From the NCBI GenBank assembly GCA_002897115.2, contig BCIH01000002.1:892487-956486 (forward strand): a DNA stretch of 64,000 nt, in the 5' to 3' direction. The position numbers and the translations under genes were made by a program. Below are positions 45,973-57,557 of the stretch, one piece after another. Positions within the stretch are counted from its first letter, which is position 1. Each line of letters opens with the position of its first letter. Under the pieces are notes generated by a model. That model did no database searches. It was given only the letters and a program-made list of their open reading frames with translations, and was not told the origin of the DNA. Source of the stretch: Prototheca cutis (Eukaryota > Chlorophyta > Trebouxiophyceae > Chlorellales > Chlorellaceae).

Positions 45973-47965
45973 TCACCAACAGAACAAAAGAAAGAAAGCT
46001 GCGTGCCTGCCAAAGATGAGGGACATGGTCCAGTCGGACATGACGTAGAGCCGGTGCTTGAGAGTGCCCAGCCGGGTGAGGTACGCCGAGCGCCATGCGA
46101 TCCAGGAGCTGAACCCTGTCCAGGCCATGTGCCCCGGCTGGTCCTTTGCCTTGAGTTCGATGACAGCCGAGTGGCCGCCGACAGAGGCCATGCTGCCCAG
46201 GTGGTGGTACTCAAACGGCGGCACCTTGGCCAGTGCCTCCTCCAGAGCGTCGACACCCGGGGCGGGCTTGGCCGTGCCTGCGGCGGCGGCCGCAGCGTTG
46301 AGACTGGCGGCGAGGTACTTGCCCTGCTGCTCGGCGACCTGGGCCAGTGCAGGCAGTGGCTTGTCCAGGTTGGCGGCGACGTCTCCCAGCGCGTACACGC
46401 GGGACACGGCGCGGCTCTTTTCGGCACCTTCAAGTTTCAACTCCTCTTGAACCATGCTGACGTCCTCGAGCGACGTGGGGCTGCGGGTCCCCGCCAGGCG
46501 TGCCTGGCATCGCAGCTGGTCGTCGATGGCCAGGCGCCCGCGCATCGTCTTTTCAAACGGCAGCGACAGCGAAAACATGGTCGGCCCCACGCCCGTGGAC
46601 CACACGCACAAGCCGTATGGGATCACCGCGCCAGACTTGAGCTCCAGCTCCGTCCGCCGGACCTCCTTGACGATGCCCTTGACTAAATGGACGCCCGCGC
46701 GGGTCAGTTTCAGCGCCGCGTACTCGCGCAGCTTGGTGTCAAAGCTCCCGAGCAGCTGGTCGGCCTCGATCAGCGTGATGCGCACGTCGCGCGCGCGGTT
46801 GGGGTCGATCTTGGACAGGTCGCGCCGCACGAAATCCGCCAGCTCCCCGGCAAACTCGACGCCTGTCGGGCCCCCGCCGACAATAGCCACATGCAGCAGC
46901 CGCGCGCGCTCCGCGGGGTCGCGGCCGGGGATGGACGCTTCTGCCCAGTTCTGGATCAGCTTGTTCCGGATGGCCGTCGAGTTTGCCGCGTCACGCAGGG
47001 GCATGGTGTACTCGGGTACGCCGGGGATGCCAAAGGTCGAGCCCTGCGACCCCGTCGCGATCGCCAGCACGTCATACTCCACGAAAAACTTCAGCCCATC
47101 ACGCATCGAATGGCACTCCACCACACGCTCCTTGGGGTGCACCGCATGGCATTCGGCCAACTGCAGTGATTCCCGGGTTTGTTAGTTGATTGATCGATCA
47201 GTGGGGTGGTTCCTTGATCGATGTGTCGTGGGTCAGTTGATTGATAGACTGATTGTTGGGTGGCACTTGCTTGATTCTAAAACCCTCCCACGCCGACAAC
47301 AGTGCTGGGCTCACGATGAATTGGTTCTGGGGCAGGCGCAGCGATGGCTGGATGTCGGTGATGGGCACCGTGACGGAGCGGGGCTCTAGGGTCCCGACGC
47401 AAGACGACGCGATCAGGGGGGTGAACACCATGTGGTTTCTCGCAGAGATCACCTGCAAGTATGTGGAACAACAACATGGGGGTCACAGACTGCTCCACGT
47501 AGGTCGGTCCAGCGCAGGGCGCTTCGCTGCCATGGGTGGTGAAACACCGTGCAGGCACAGGCCTGCACCCGCACGCGGCCACGGGCATGCCCTTTGGGAA
47601 AAAGGGTGGTGGCACTCATAGCAGGGCAAGGGCACAGGTGGGCACTCTGTCAGCTGGACAGATGGAGGCCAAAACCCTAGTGCAGAGGACACGCACCGGG
47701 GGCCCCACTCCACAGCACACCAACCCTCCTTGACTGGCCAAATCAATCCTCTCACCGTGATATCAAACTTCCGGGGGTCGATGTCACGGGTGAGGCGGGC
47801 GCCTCCCCAGCCGGTGCCCAGGATGACCAGGCGGGGCCGGCCTGTTCGCAGGGGCAGCACGCTCTGATCGCCAGCCTCCCCTGCAAGCCAGCGGATGCCC
47901 AGCTGGGTCACGGGGCGAGCCCGCGTCGCCCTCCTGAACGCCGCCAACATCACGCTGGATTGCAT
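45973..47965 (-). CDS. NDA: Type II NAD(P)H dehydrogenase, mitochondrial
   Basis: A single-subunit, rotenone-insensitive NAD(P)H:quinone oxidoreductase that feeds electrons to the ubiquinone (or plastoquinone) pool without pumping protons. Three exons close in phase (47965-47756, 47452-47315, 47160-45973) to 511 residues. Residues 1-40 are basic and Ala-rich, like a mitochondrial presequence. The FAD-binding fold starts [34 protein letters not shown] follows. The second dinucleotide fold is [21 protein letters not shown], with an acidic residue at the end of its second strand in [11 protein letters not shown]. The third FAD contact is [16 protein letters not shown]. The C-terminal membrane-anchoring part is [17 protein letters not shown]. 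No EF-hand insertion is present, so it is not the Ca-regulated NDB type. NDA/NDA2 is the closest class by layout. Confidence 0.93.
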
Positions 47966-48185
47966 AGCGATCGAAACCCAAGGGTGATCTGGCCTCTGCG
48001 AGGTCTTGGAATATGTGGTGAAGCGGGCCCTCAACTCTCCGAATAGGATCTGACGAAGACGACCGCGTACCACACCCCGCGGGTCCACCCAAGCACGAAG
48101 ATGCGCTAAAACAATGACCCTATGATCATGGGGCAAAAATGGGAGGGCGTGTTAGCCCTCAGATGGCGCATTCGCGGATTTTGTA
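47966..48185. promoter_or_regulatory. NDH2 promoter region
   Basis: Upstream of the NDH2 start and before the first direct repeat of the Fanzor locus. No gene seen. Confidence 0.4.
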
Positions 48186-48265
48186 TTTGTCGGTCGCCCT
48201 GCATGCCCTCCCTGTTTTTTGTTAGCAAATCGCTGACCGGGACTGACCGGGACCTGTTAGTAAAC
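48186..48265 (+). repeat. Left direct repeat flanking the Fanzor gene
   Basis: Begins tttgtcggtcgccctgcatg and continues through gctgaccggg to gttagtaaac. The right partner at 50232-50301 shares 20 of the first 21 bases and the same order of later blocks, in the same orientation. Confidence 0.65.
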
Positions 48266-48488
48266 AGGACGAATCTTTAGTAACAGGCGAGCGCGCGATA
48301 TTTTGCTGTGGGTACCCCCTGNAANAGCGACAATACTGTTAACAATTGGACTGCCAACCCAGAGCAGACTCTCTGGGCAAGCTCGGATGCCATNTGTCTT
48401 CAAAACTGACAGAATTGCATGCCTATCATGGTCTGGCAGGTCTCTGGCATGGGCCCAGGGGAAGCCATTGGCAGTGAACTCTGTTTCC

Positions 48489-50054
48489 TAGAAGGGCGTT
48501 GCACGTGTGGGGGTTGGAGGCGTGCAACGACAAGGATGAGCCGGTCCCGCTGACCGACAAGGACTGGTGCAAGCTCATCCGCCCGGGGGTCGGGGCGATG
48601 CTGGTGCTGCAGTGGCTGGGCGAACAGCTGCAACTCCTGTGCGAGGCCTCCAGGTTCCTGTCCGACACGGGGCGCAAGTCGTTCACCGTGCTCCCCGTGT
48701 GCAAGAGGTCGGCGCGGCACATCACCGTGGATACCCGCGTGCTGTGGGAAACCTGCCAGGATGTAGGCCTCGATGTCAGCACGAACACAGAGTTCCGGGT
48801 GGAGGGGGCCACGCACTTGGTGGAGGGTGTTTGACCTCCCCGACAAGTGGTTCGAGCCCAGGGACAACGGCCTGCCCCACAAGCGCATGCAGTTTGCGGG
48901 GATTGCCAAGACCGACGGCGTGGCGATCTCCTTCATCTTTCAGGAGATAAATGATACCGGCAAGGGTTCCAGGGGCGCGGCCGACGCCGCCGCCCTCGAG
49001 CGGATGCAACGGCTTGCACGGACCCAGGGCTTGGCAACCGCCCTGCGCTGCGAACACTTGCTGTCTCGGGCCTCGGAGCGCACGCTCGGGTACACGGGCG
49101 AGCTCGCGGGCGAGATCCTCGGCCGGCAGCGCTGGGGCGCCTTGGGCATCGACCCTGGCCGCAAGAACATGATCGCCTATGTCTTCGGTGAGGGCAAGGA
49201 CCAGCACGGATCGCTGTCCAGGAAGAGATTCTACCACGACACGCACTACAAGAAGCATGCCTACACCCACAGGAGGCTTCTGCGCCGGGGCGGCCTGGGG
49301 CGCTGGGAGCGGGGCATGCCGTCGCTCAAGACCAGCCGGCCAGAGGGGCATGCGCGCCTGCCTGCTCCACCTGGAGGGGCGTCTTGGCGAGCTGCTTGAC
49401 GTCACCTGCAGCCGCAAGTGGAAGAAGGCCAGCCTGGACGCGTACATGATGAAGCACATGGCCATGGACCGCATGATCGAGGACATGATCAAGCGCACTG
49501 GGTGCAAGCGCTTCCAGCTGATGGTTTTTATGGGCGACGGCAAGTTCGCACACAACTCGCGCGGCTCCCTCGCGAGCATTGGCTCCCCCGCTTGGGTTGA
49601 CCGCCTGCGCCAGCACGGGCTGCTGGTCTTTGTGGTCGAGGAGTACAACACGTCCCAGGTGCGCTGTGTGTGGACGTGCGTTTATGTGTGGGTGCGCTTA
49701 TGTGTGGGTGCGCATGTGCAGAGTGCGCTTTCACAAGCACGAGCGCACGAGCGCACGCTGCATGCGAGGTGTCAACTGGCTGGGGGCCGCCCAAACCCCC
49801 CGGACCAAACATGCCGCTCCGCAGATTTGCTGCAAGTGCCATCACAAAGGGCGNNNNNNNNNNNNNNNNNNNNNNNNNNNNNNNNNNNNNNNNNNNNNNN
49901 NNNNNNNNNNNNNNNNNNNNNNNNNNNNNNNNNNNNNNNNNNNNNNNNNNNNNNNNNNNNNNNNNNNNNNNNNGCGGTCGTCAACAACACCAACGTCAGG
50001 CCTGAGCCTTTTGACAAGAAGCTGGAGACGCCCAAGACGCCAGGGCAGGGCTGA
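48489..50054 (+). CDS. Fanzor (eukaryotic TnpB-like) RNA-guided nuclease, frame-disrupted and gapped
   Basis: Fanzor proteins are the eukaryotic relatives of transposon TnpB nucleases and use a guide RNA to cut DNA. The RuvC-I motif appears as LGIDPGRKNMIAYVFGEG (49140s), RuvC-II as VFVVEEYNTSQ (49640s), followed after an intron (49659-49824) by ICCKCHHKG, the CxxC half of the zinc ribbon, in the arrangement usual for Fanzor. An N-terminal helical region (LTDKDWCKLIRPGVGAML) precedes. The frame shifts at about 48820-48830 (in a GGAGGGTG stretch) and about 49340-49350 (AGAGGGGC). A 120-base N gap (49854-49973) covers the second CxxC and the RuvC-III aspartate; the tail reads NNTNVRPEPFDKKLE to the stop. 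The start lies in an unfound upstream exon; 48489 follows an AG acceptor. Whether the copy is active cannot be told. Confidence 0.82.
49854..49973. other. Assembly gap (120 N)
   Basis: Unknown sequence inside the Fanzor gene, just after the CCKC zinc motif. Confidence 1.
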
Positions 50055-50545
50055 GCATTCGCCCCTGGCACACCTTCCTTCCTTTGGCATGAGCCATATC
50101 GCCGCGGGTTTCGGCCTCCGGGCTGGAGCCCGCGGCGACCTCTGCACTACGAAAAGTGTCGAGGGTCACGCAATGAATGCATGCCGAGTCTGACTGTGCA
50201 TTTCTTGCATACCCGCGGGAGGGGTGTGCATTTTGTCGGTCGCCCTCCATGCACCATCCATTACGTCGCATTCCCCAAATCTGACCGGGCGCTTAGTAAA
50301 AAGAGTAAAAAGAAAGGTTTGTTGAAAAAGGTTAAGATGGGGTAGATTTTTAGAGTAACGGCGACGGGGGGATTCCTGTTACCGCGGTCACGTGGAGCTC
50401 CGCAACTGGGACATGAGCCCCGCCCAGACCGGTGACTCCACCTGAATAGCAAGAGGTTCTGGCCACCGAGCCCAGGGCCCCGCGGAGGATCCATGCCCCC
50501 GGCGCGAAGGGAATTGGGCGCCTGCGCGAGGCATGCCAGCCGGGG
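50055..50545. other. Fanzor 3' flank and RIT1 promoter
   Basis: Holds the right direct repeat (50232-50301). In characterised Fanzor systems the guide RNA comes from the region just 3' of the gene, so this stretch is the first place to look; no structure was established by eye. Confidence 0.45.
50232..50301 (+). repeat. Right direct repeat flanking the Fanzor gene
   Basis: Begins tttgtcggtcgccctccatg and continues through tctgaccggg to cttagtaaa; partner of 48186-48265. The two lie about 2050 bases apart on the same strand. Confidence 0.65.
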
Positions 50546-52770
50546 ATGGAGTTCCAGCCATGCAATCAGGCCCCGTCACTCACACAGGTGCTCAGGGCCA
50601 TCAAGCGCGCTGAGCACGGGCTATACAACTGCATAGCCTCATGTATACATGATTCGGAGTTTGTGGACGTGACGGCGGAGCGTTACCCGGGCCTGCCTGT
50701 CCTGGCCAACCTGCGCTGTGGGGCCTGGTACGTCCGCCGACCGGCCGCCACCTGTACCTTCAAAAGCACCGATGGGCACACCGGCAACTGGTCGTTTTCC
50801 GTGTCCCGCCTCAATCTCCATGTCGCCCGAATAGCAGCACTGCACAATGGATGCCTGCTTGTGGATGCCACACGCCGTGGAAAGCGCTTCCCGGTGCGTA
50901 CGCCATTGATTCTGTGTGTGTGTGCATCGGAGGGAGGTGTGGTCTGTTCATGGCTGGCACACACACAGGGGGTAGTCAGAGGTGGCTGAAGCGTGCTGAG
51001 GTGTTTACTAGTGGGCAGACCCATCTCCTGAAGATTGCTAGTGCCATGTTGGATACACCAGGATGGCTCAGAAGCACCCACTGCCCATGGCCCCAGCCCA
51101 ACCCAAGCCACCCATCGCCTCCAACCCCCCTTCCCCACCACCACCACCACCACACAGGATGCGTTCACCAAGACCATCCCCACCTGGGTGGCAGTGGTGA
51201 ACAGAGCGGCTGCACGGCTGTCGCCCAAGCCCGCAGGTTGGGACACTGGGCTGCACCTCCCGCCCTGGGTCCCGCCCTCGGAGCATTCCCAGATCGAGCA
51301 CCGCCTGGACGGCTGGTGCGATGAGCTCCTCAAGGCAAGCCGGGTCGTGAAAGGGGCAGGGGGTCTCTTGTTTCTTCGTGTCTGGTCTTCACCACGATCT
51401 TTCCCTTGCTGCCACCGCCAAACAACCAAAACGGCAACCACTCTCTCCTCATTAAAAGGGAAGCAGAGAATAGAAATAAGAAATCAGCCACCCTACCAAC
51501 CACGCAGGTGTGCCCGGACCTGCAAGGCCTGGCCGGTGAGTTGAGAAAGCCGCTGCGGTGCCTGTGGGTCAACCCTGACACCCCTGCGTGGGGTGAGCCC
51601 GTGGACACCGCGGCGCTGGCCTTCCTTCCCCTGGTCCTCGTCTCGGCCTCGCTGAGCACTGGACGGCAGCGGCGTTGCTTGCAATTCCAAGGTCAAAAGA
51701 GCCTGACCGCTGCGGCCTATGACTATGTCCCCGGGGCGGGGGACGACGAGGAGACATGGGTACTGGGCTTGACCCCGGAGCTCATGTGGCGGCATGCTGG
51801 CGAGCTGCTCGAGGCCGGACCAGCAGGGATTGACACGGTGGCTGCACGCATTATTGCGGGCGGGCAAACTGCTGATGAGGACGACCGAGGAGAACCCTCT
51901 GCCNGCGCCAGCAGTCATGCGTGCGGCAGGAGGGGCCCGGCCACAAAACAGTGGGCGCCAGTGCAGACCGACCGCCACCACAGGCTTCCGGGCGGCAGCT
52001 GCACAAGCGGTGCCGCTGTGGAACAGTCTGGGCCCCTGGCACTGGTGCCGGGAACAAACGTGGCGCTGGTGGTTGGGGCCCCCGAGGACTTGTTCCGGGG
52101 TGAAGGCGAGCACGGCCTTGGGCCGGCAGACTTTGTGATGGATATCTCCACAGGCTCCGGACCAGCATTCTCTCGATTCGGCATCGCAACCACTGCTACT
52201 GACGCAGGTGGTGCTCTTGCTGACAACAATGATGCCACCACGGTGAAATCTGCTGGTCTCTTGGATGGCAGCACCACCAGTACCGCCGGCGACGACAGTG
52301 CAGCTCGACCGGCAGGTCTACCCTCGGCCATTTGGCAGCCCGTCCCGCAGAACAAAAAGGACCGTGCAGGGCTGACTCGGGCGCTGCCGGTCCTGCTCCA
52401 GCACGCGACCAGAGCGCCGATCATGCCGCCTACCAAGGGTAGCCCCACAAGACTAGTCATCCTGGGCGACCCCGACGGCGACGCCGTTGCGTGCGTTGCA
52501 GTGGCGCTGCTCATAGCATGCCACGGTGCCGCGTTTGGCTTGACCCCGGGAAATGGTTCCATGGACGCTGGTGTGGGCGATGCACCCACACATTCATCAC
52601 AGCCTGGGTCTCCGAGCGAGGACGGGCAAGCCCCATCACCACCGCGCTGGCCAGCGGCGAGCAAGCTGGATGTGCGGCGCCTGCTGGCGGCCGTGACGAA
52701 AGCCCACCCGTCGGCCAGGCCCACTCGCGGCATGCTGCGCCAGGTCTTCAACTTTTTCCATCAGCATTGA
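50546..52770 (+). CDS. RIT1: RIT1, initiator-tRNA 2'-O-ribosyl phosphate transferase
   Basis: Adds a phosphoribosyl group to A64 of initiator tRNA-Met, which keeps the tRNA out of elongation in fungi and plants. Three exons close in phase (50546-50893, 51158-51334, 51508-52770) to 595 residues. Signature motifs: LPVLANLRCGAWYVRR, FKSTDGHTGNWSFSVSRLNLH, CLLVDATRRGKRFP, then DAFTKTIPTWVAVVNRAA, LHLPPWVPPSEHSQIEHRLDGW and KPLRCLWVNPDTP. The C-terminal DUSP-like domain is present as RLVILGDPDGDAVACVAVALLI and LRQVFNFFHQH, separated by a low-complexity Ala, Gly and Thr-rich insert. The second intron looks GC-AG (AAG|GCAAGC), although a GT nine bases later is also in phase. One N lies in exon 3. 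Confidence 0.93.
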
Positions 52771-53228
52771 TTGATGACTCGCTTGGGTGGGTGCAAGAAG
52801 GGATGCGATTGGTGGCGGTCACTGCCGACCCTCCCTGCGGACGCTTTCTTCGTCTGCTGCACCGATGGGTGTTACACACACACACATTCATTTGATTCTG
52901 GGTGCATGCTCTGACGTGCATTCTGCACACATCTCAGCAGCACCCATCCGGAAATGGATGCGCACCAGAGTTCGGCCCAGGGAATGACATGACAACAAAG
53001 ACGGCAAGGCACTACCTTTGGCTCATCACGTCCCCATCACCGCAAACAAGAGATAGAGTGCAAGGTAGATACGTGACAGCAAGGCCCCCAGTGTGCAGAA
53101 AAACTCCAATGGCATACAGGTAGGCAGCTTTGCAGCACGCTCTCACTTCCATCCACATCACGACAATCAATCACTCTGCAGTGCCGTCGCAGCGAGGTGC
53201 AGCCCTACTACCGATCGCCTCGCAATGC
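52771..53228. other. Convergent 3' region, RIT1/TPMT
   Basis: About 460 bases between facing stops. Short CA repeat (acacacacaca) at 52875. No gene supported. Confidence 0.5.
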
Positions 53229-54705
53229 TCAATGCTTTTGCCAGACGGCCATCCACTCCATGCCCTCTCTGCCCTCGTGGCTCTGCTCCTCTGGAACTTT
53301 CTCCAGGGACGACAACTCAAACCCTGTGCCATCATGTGGTGGTGGTGGGGTGGGGGGTGGGGGCCGTGCATGGCGTCTGTATGCAAAAAAGGTCTTCTCC
53401 CTGGCATCGAACGCAGGTGCGTGGCGCCGATGACCAGCTGCGATCCTGTCAATACCCCCCCAGCCAGCCACCATGGCCCGCCGCCCATTTTGTCGCCCCT
53501 CAGAGAACAACAACCCCCTCTCCACCAACACCACCAGCAACCCACGCACCATGGGGGCTGAGAAGGGATTTGACGAGATCGGGGTAGATGTACCACGGTG
53601 GACCGGGGTCAACCTTTGGGTCGTCCGGGAAAATGAGGGTGATCAGGCGGCCCCCGGGGGCCAGGTGGCGCGCCCAGCCGGCAGCCCAGTCCTCACGCAT
53701 GTCTGGCCGCATGGCGCACAGGAACGTGCTGTCGTGGTGGGAAGCAAATGTGATTGTTATAACCAATTGGTAAGACAGGCACCCGTCTGGTGCAGAAGGT
53801 CGTCACATCATGCCCTTACAATTCTTCTGCTATTCCCGAGAGAACAAGCAAGCTGCAACTCTCTCTAGACATCACCACCAACCCCAGCTTGGCTTACTAG
53901 TCATAGCCGAGCTCAAACGGGCCCTCTGGGCTGGCCCACTTGTAGAAGTCGCCTGCAATCACCCGCCCCACATCGTTGCTGCCGAGCTGTTGGCGGATGT
54001 AGGTATTGGCCTCCTCCACCTGTGGGGGGCCGGGTTGGTGGGGTCCCAGCGAGCGCAGTTAAGGGAGCCAGAGTCCACGCAACCCTACGATCCCCCCCTC
54101 TTTGTCACTGCATATGAACAACTGCCCTGGCACGCAAGCGGGCGTGCCGGTCATCCTCCCCCTTGTCGCTAACCAACCCAGGGCAGCGCAGCACTCACTG
54201 CAGTGGGGGCGAGCTCGAGCCCGATGGCCTCCTTGGCGCCCTGGTGGGCAAACAGCACATTGTCATAGCCGCGGCCGCAGCCTGGGATGAACACACGGCG
54301 CCCACTGGGGTCGACAAGATCCTTCTTGCTCTCCAGCANGTTGATCAGCGCGGGGGAGGGCCCCTTTGCGTCAAACCTCTGCGGGAGTGTAAGCGCGTGA
54401 GTTGGGAGAGGGCCGTCAAGGACATTCCAGATGATCAGCACCCCTGTGCGAGATCTCTCGTCCAGAAGAACTCTACGCGTGAGGGACACACCCACGAACA
54501 CAACCTCGATGCAAATGGCCTGGGCGCGTACCTGTCCCGGCTGGAGCGTCTTCCACACGCGCTCCCACCTTTCGGAGTATTGCTCGGGTGTCTGATCAAA
54601 ACCCATGTCGGGCTCTGCGGACTGCATCGCCATTGAAGCAATCCACAAAAAGACCAAAGACCACAACAATGTATGGGACACTCTGACGGTCACTGCATCA
54701 TCCAT
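53229..54705 (-). CDS. TPMT-family (thiopurine/halide/thiol) SAM methyltransferase
   Basis: Plant and algal members (HOL/HTMT) methylate thiocyanate, bisulfide and halide ions. Five exons close in phase (54705-54532, 54378-54199, 54019-53898, 53728-53550, 53323-53229) to 249 residues, the family length. An N-terminal hydrophobic stretch (TLLWSLVFLWIASMAMQSAEP) looks like a signal peptide or anchor. The SAM-binding motif is RRVFIPGCGRGYDNVLFA, with the acidic ribose contact in AIGLELAPTA; then VIAGDFYKW, YDYTFLCAMRPDMREDW (the DYTFLCA family mark), GGRLITLIFPDD and the C-terminal GFELSSLEKVPEEQSHEGREG. One N is in exon 2. Whether it acts on halides or thiols cannot be told. Confidence 0.93.
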
Positions 54706-56145
54706 TGAGCTTCATGGCGGATCGCATCCCGACCGGTTATGCAAGCGGTGATGTGATCCGGGAGTTGTGTTTTCGGGTGGCGCATCGCCCTTTCTTTGGG
54801 CAAATGGTCTTAGGAGCCCTCCTATCGCCCACCAACCTCGCCTGCTGCGCGGCAATTTTCATTCCAAATCCGACGCAATGGGCGGGTACCCCTTTGAAGG
54901 AGGTGGCCGTGCCTGCAGGCAGTTTTCCCACCCAGAGAGTCATTCCAGGGATCGGGTCCTATGCACCGCGGAGAAATGCCTTTGAAACCCCCTTTGCTCT
55001 GAGAAGCCTGTACATGAAAGACTGTAGGAAATCGGAAATGAAAGAGAGCATTTTCTATTTGAGGTTGAAGTGGCTTCCCGAAATCCCCTTACGGACCCCT
55101 TCAGCGTGACGACAAAGTGCCCAAGGGGACTGCGAGGAGTCCTATTCTGGAGCGCTCTGTGCCCCCCACCTGGGCTATTGCCTCAGAGGAGCACTCCTTC
55201 TGCATGAGTGTAGCATTGGCGTATTGATAATTCAAAGCAGGACACATTTGGTTTGAGAGTTGAAGGCAGTTCAGCCTGCCTGTGAGCTTGCGCTGTCGGG
55301 AGCGTGGAGTAACTGGCACGGCCATGTGCTCATCCAACCAAGGCCTCAGCGCGTCACTTGTCATGTTTGTCGTCCCTATGTGACCTCATTTCATTTGTAG
55401 GACTTGAATGGACTGGTGAGAGCACTGCATTGGAAGTCCTGTCGCACATAAAAGAGATCACAGCCCTTCACAAGCGGCATGGACATGCCAGCTCAGGCAC
55501 TCGTCTCACTGCACGGGCTTGGCATCAGAGCTTTTCCATGCGAGGATTCGGTACAGTCAATCCGTTGAACATCCACCCACGTCGCCAGAGCTGCAGGGCC
55601 AATCGAGGCGCAAGGTTGCCAGCCTGGTCAACCCTTTGCCGCACCCATCAATCAAATCGAACTCAGCGCGCGACTCCCGCCCCCAATCAGCCACGCCGCA
55701 ATAACTGCTCCAGGGGACAGCTCCCACCACCCATTTCATCAGACACGAATTGATGTGACACGCATTTATCGCTCATCCAGTGTATCATTGTAGGTGAGGC
55801 CGGCAATCTTACAAGAGCGGGGTGTGGGAGGGGTTCGTGATGACCCGAACTGATTCTGGCGCACACACTCTCAGGCGAGCGAGCGAGAGCTTTGAGCTGT
55901 CTGAATTTAGATGTGCCTATACTGAAAATGAGAGACTTGTGAGCACTTTGGGCATGGGGCGCTGTTCACGCCTCCAGCCCGCGCTCGCGGGTCACCCTAC
56001 ACGATGAACGACGATGTTCCATCACATGTGAAGGGCCAGACCCAGTTCTTCATGCGCTTGCGATGATTGTTTCCACCTTTTCCCATGCTTTGCAGGGCAA
56101 TTGCTGTTTCTGTCGAAAGAGCGCACGAGCGGACAAAGGACAGGC
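54706..56145. other. Long intergenic stretch, no gene recognised
   Basis: About 1.4 kb. A plus-strand open frame of 134 residues (54705-55109) starts head to head with the TPMT gene, but it has no family resemblance and no support for splicing, so it is not called. A second (55358-55753) likewise lacks any domain. Confidence 0.45.
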
Positions 56146-57557
56146 TCAGCCTGGGCTCTTCTCACGGCATTGGTGCTGCGTGCCCACTTGCTGGCCCTCC
56201 TGAACTGCAGCACGTGTCGGCAGGCCCATGGCCCATTCCACAGCGTAGTACCGCCCCGGCGCGCGTCCTGCCATTCGGCACAGCTCCACCTTGTCCACTG
56301 TGGCTAGGCAGGTGCCCAGGTCTAACCCCTCGGGCACTACCAGCCCGGTGCTCGTGCCTGCATGTGTCACCGGGGATGAGGGTGATGAGGGTGGGGATAC
56401 AGGCCATTGCGGCTGAAGCAGCCGATTCCGCCGGGCCTAGCAGCCGTCAGTCTTTGATCAGCAAGCACGCACAAACGGCATGCATGTTGAAGGGGCCGCC
56501 TTGAACACACGGAAATTGCGTGCATGCTGGGTTGCACAGAGACTGCACACACACCTCCCAAGCAACGGCTCACGCTTCTTGCGCCATCTTGTTGGCGTCG
56601 GCACGAGCTTGGCGATGGTGAGGTGTGGGGTGAAGGGTCGGGGGTCGGGGGTAAGAAGGCCAGCTTCCGCCAGGTCCTGGGCCACATCCCCGGCCAGGCT
56701 TTCCAGTTCCTGCCGCTGCTCGTCGTCCCGCAGCGCCCAGAACAGCACCTGGGGCATTGGGGACTAGGGTTTGGTGCTGCGTGGGAGGGAAGTCGCCAGT
56801 GGCATGGGGCTTGGTTCCCCCAGGGAAATGAAACAAGGGCCCAGTAGCTGCCCGGGGACCATGGTGGTGCAATCCTCAACCGAGCAAGGCCCTCGGTGCC
56901 TCCCACCGCCGGTGCATGCAAACTTACCCAGCCGCCATCTACCACTGCATTCACATGAAAACTCATGATCCCGGAAGCACTCACCCTATCGCCAAATGTG
57001 CTGAGATTGTCGAGCATGAAGCTGACGGGAAGCTGCTCCCTGCGCAGGAGTACCCGCGCCAGCATTGCCGCTGCCTCCCTGCACCGACCGGGACCAGCAA
57101 CACATTTCAGTGTGCCCATCCGCTCAGCACAGCGACATTCCCAGCACGCTGAGACATGCCCAGCCGATGGCACAAGATGAGCTTGCTTGTGTCATGAGGC
57201 GTCCACGACCCCGTGCATTGCCATAGGCATCCATCACCTTATCTGTTCGGGCCCATCCAGGGTCATCACCCCAAGGGTGATGTGCAGGGACGCCGGGTCC
57301 ACGAGGGAGCCCTTGAGCTTTGGATGCGTGGCGACAACCTCAGCCTGGACTCTGGCCACACCTGCCGCCACTCCAGCATGCTGGGTCAGTGGCAGGGATA
57401 TGAAGTGCGTGGGCTTGATTCTAGACCATCGAGTGAGTGCCTCGGCCTGCATGCTGCCGGAGGCACTCGCGTCCTGTGAGAAGCTGGTGGTTCCGATGTC
57501 ACCTTCAACCCCTGGTGGTGGCACTTCAGGGGATTCTTGCTCAGCAGGATCCCCCAT
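56146..57557 (-). CDS. AKAP7/ASCC1-like 2H phosphoesterase
   Basis: 2H phosphoesterases act on 2'-5' or cyclic phosphates in RNA or nucleotides. Four exons close in phase (57557-57238, 57078-56985, 56748-56574, 56357-56146) to 266 residues. The domain opens with PTHFISLPLTQHAG; the first H-x-T is SLVDPASLHITLGVMTL and the second PFTPHLTIAKLVP, about 100 residues apart as expected. Between them VSFMLDNLSTFGDR and VLFWALRDDEQRQEL match the AKAP7 central-domain layout. The last exon, DLGTCLATVDKVELCRMAG then GRYYAVEWAMG, corresponds to the final strands of the fold. The substrate is unknown. A kinase-anchoring role as in animal AKAP7 is not implied. Confidence 0.85.

Noticed and set aside
48500..49660. 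Programmed ribosomal frameshifting in Fanzor
   Set aside because: No slippery heptamer with a following structure was seen, and both shifts sit at short G runs; error or decay is simpler.
48186..50301. LTR retrotransposon defined by the direct repeats
   Set aside because: The repeats are only about 70-80 bases, diverged, and no gag, protease or reverse transcriptase is present between them.
54705..55109. 134-codon plus-strand frame head to head with TPMT
   Set aside because: No recognisable motif, no homologue known to me and no splice support; left as intergenic.
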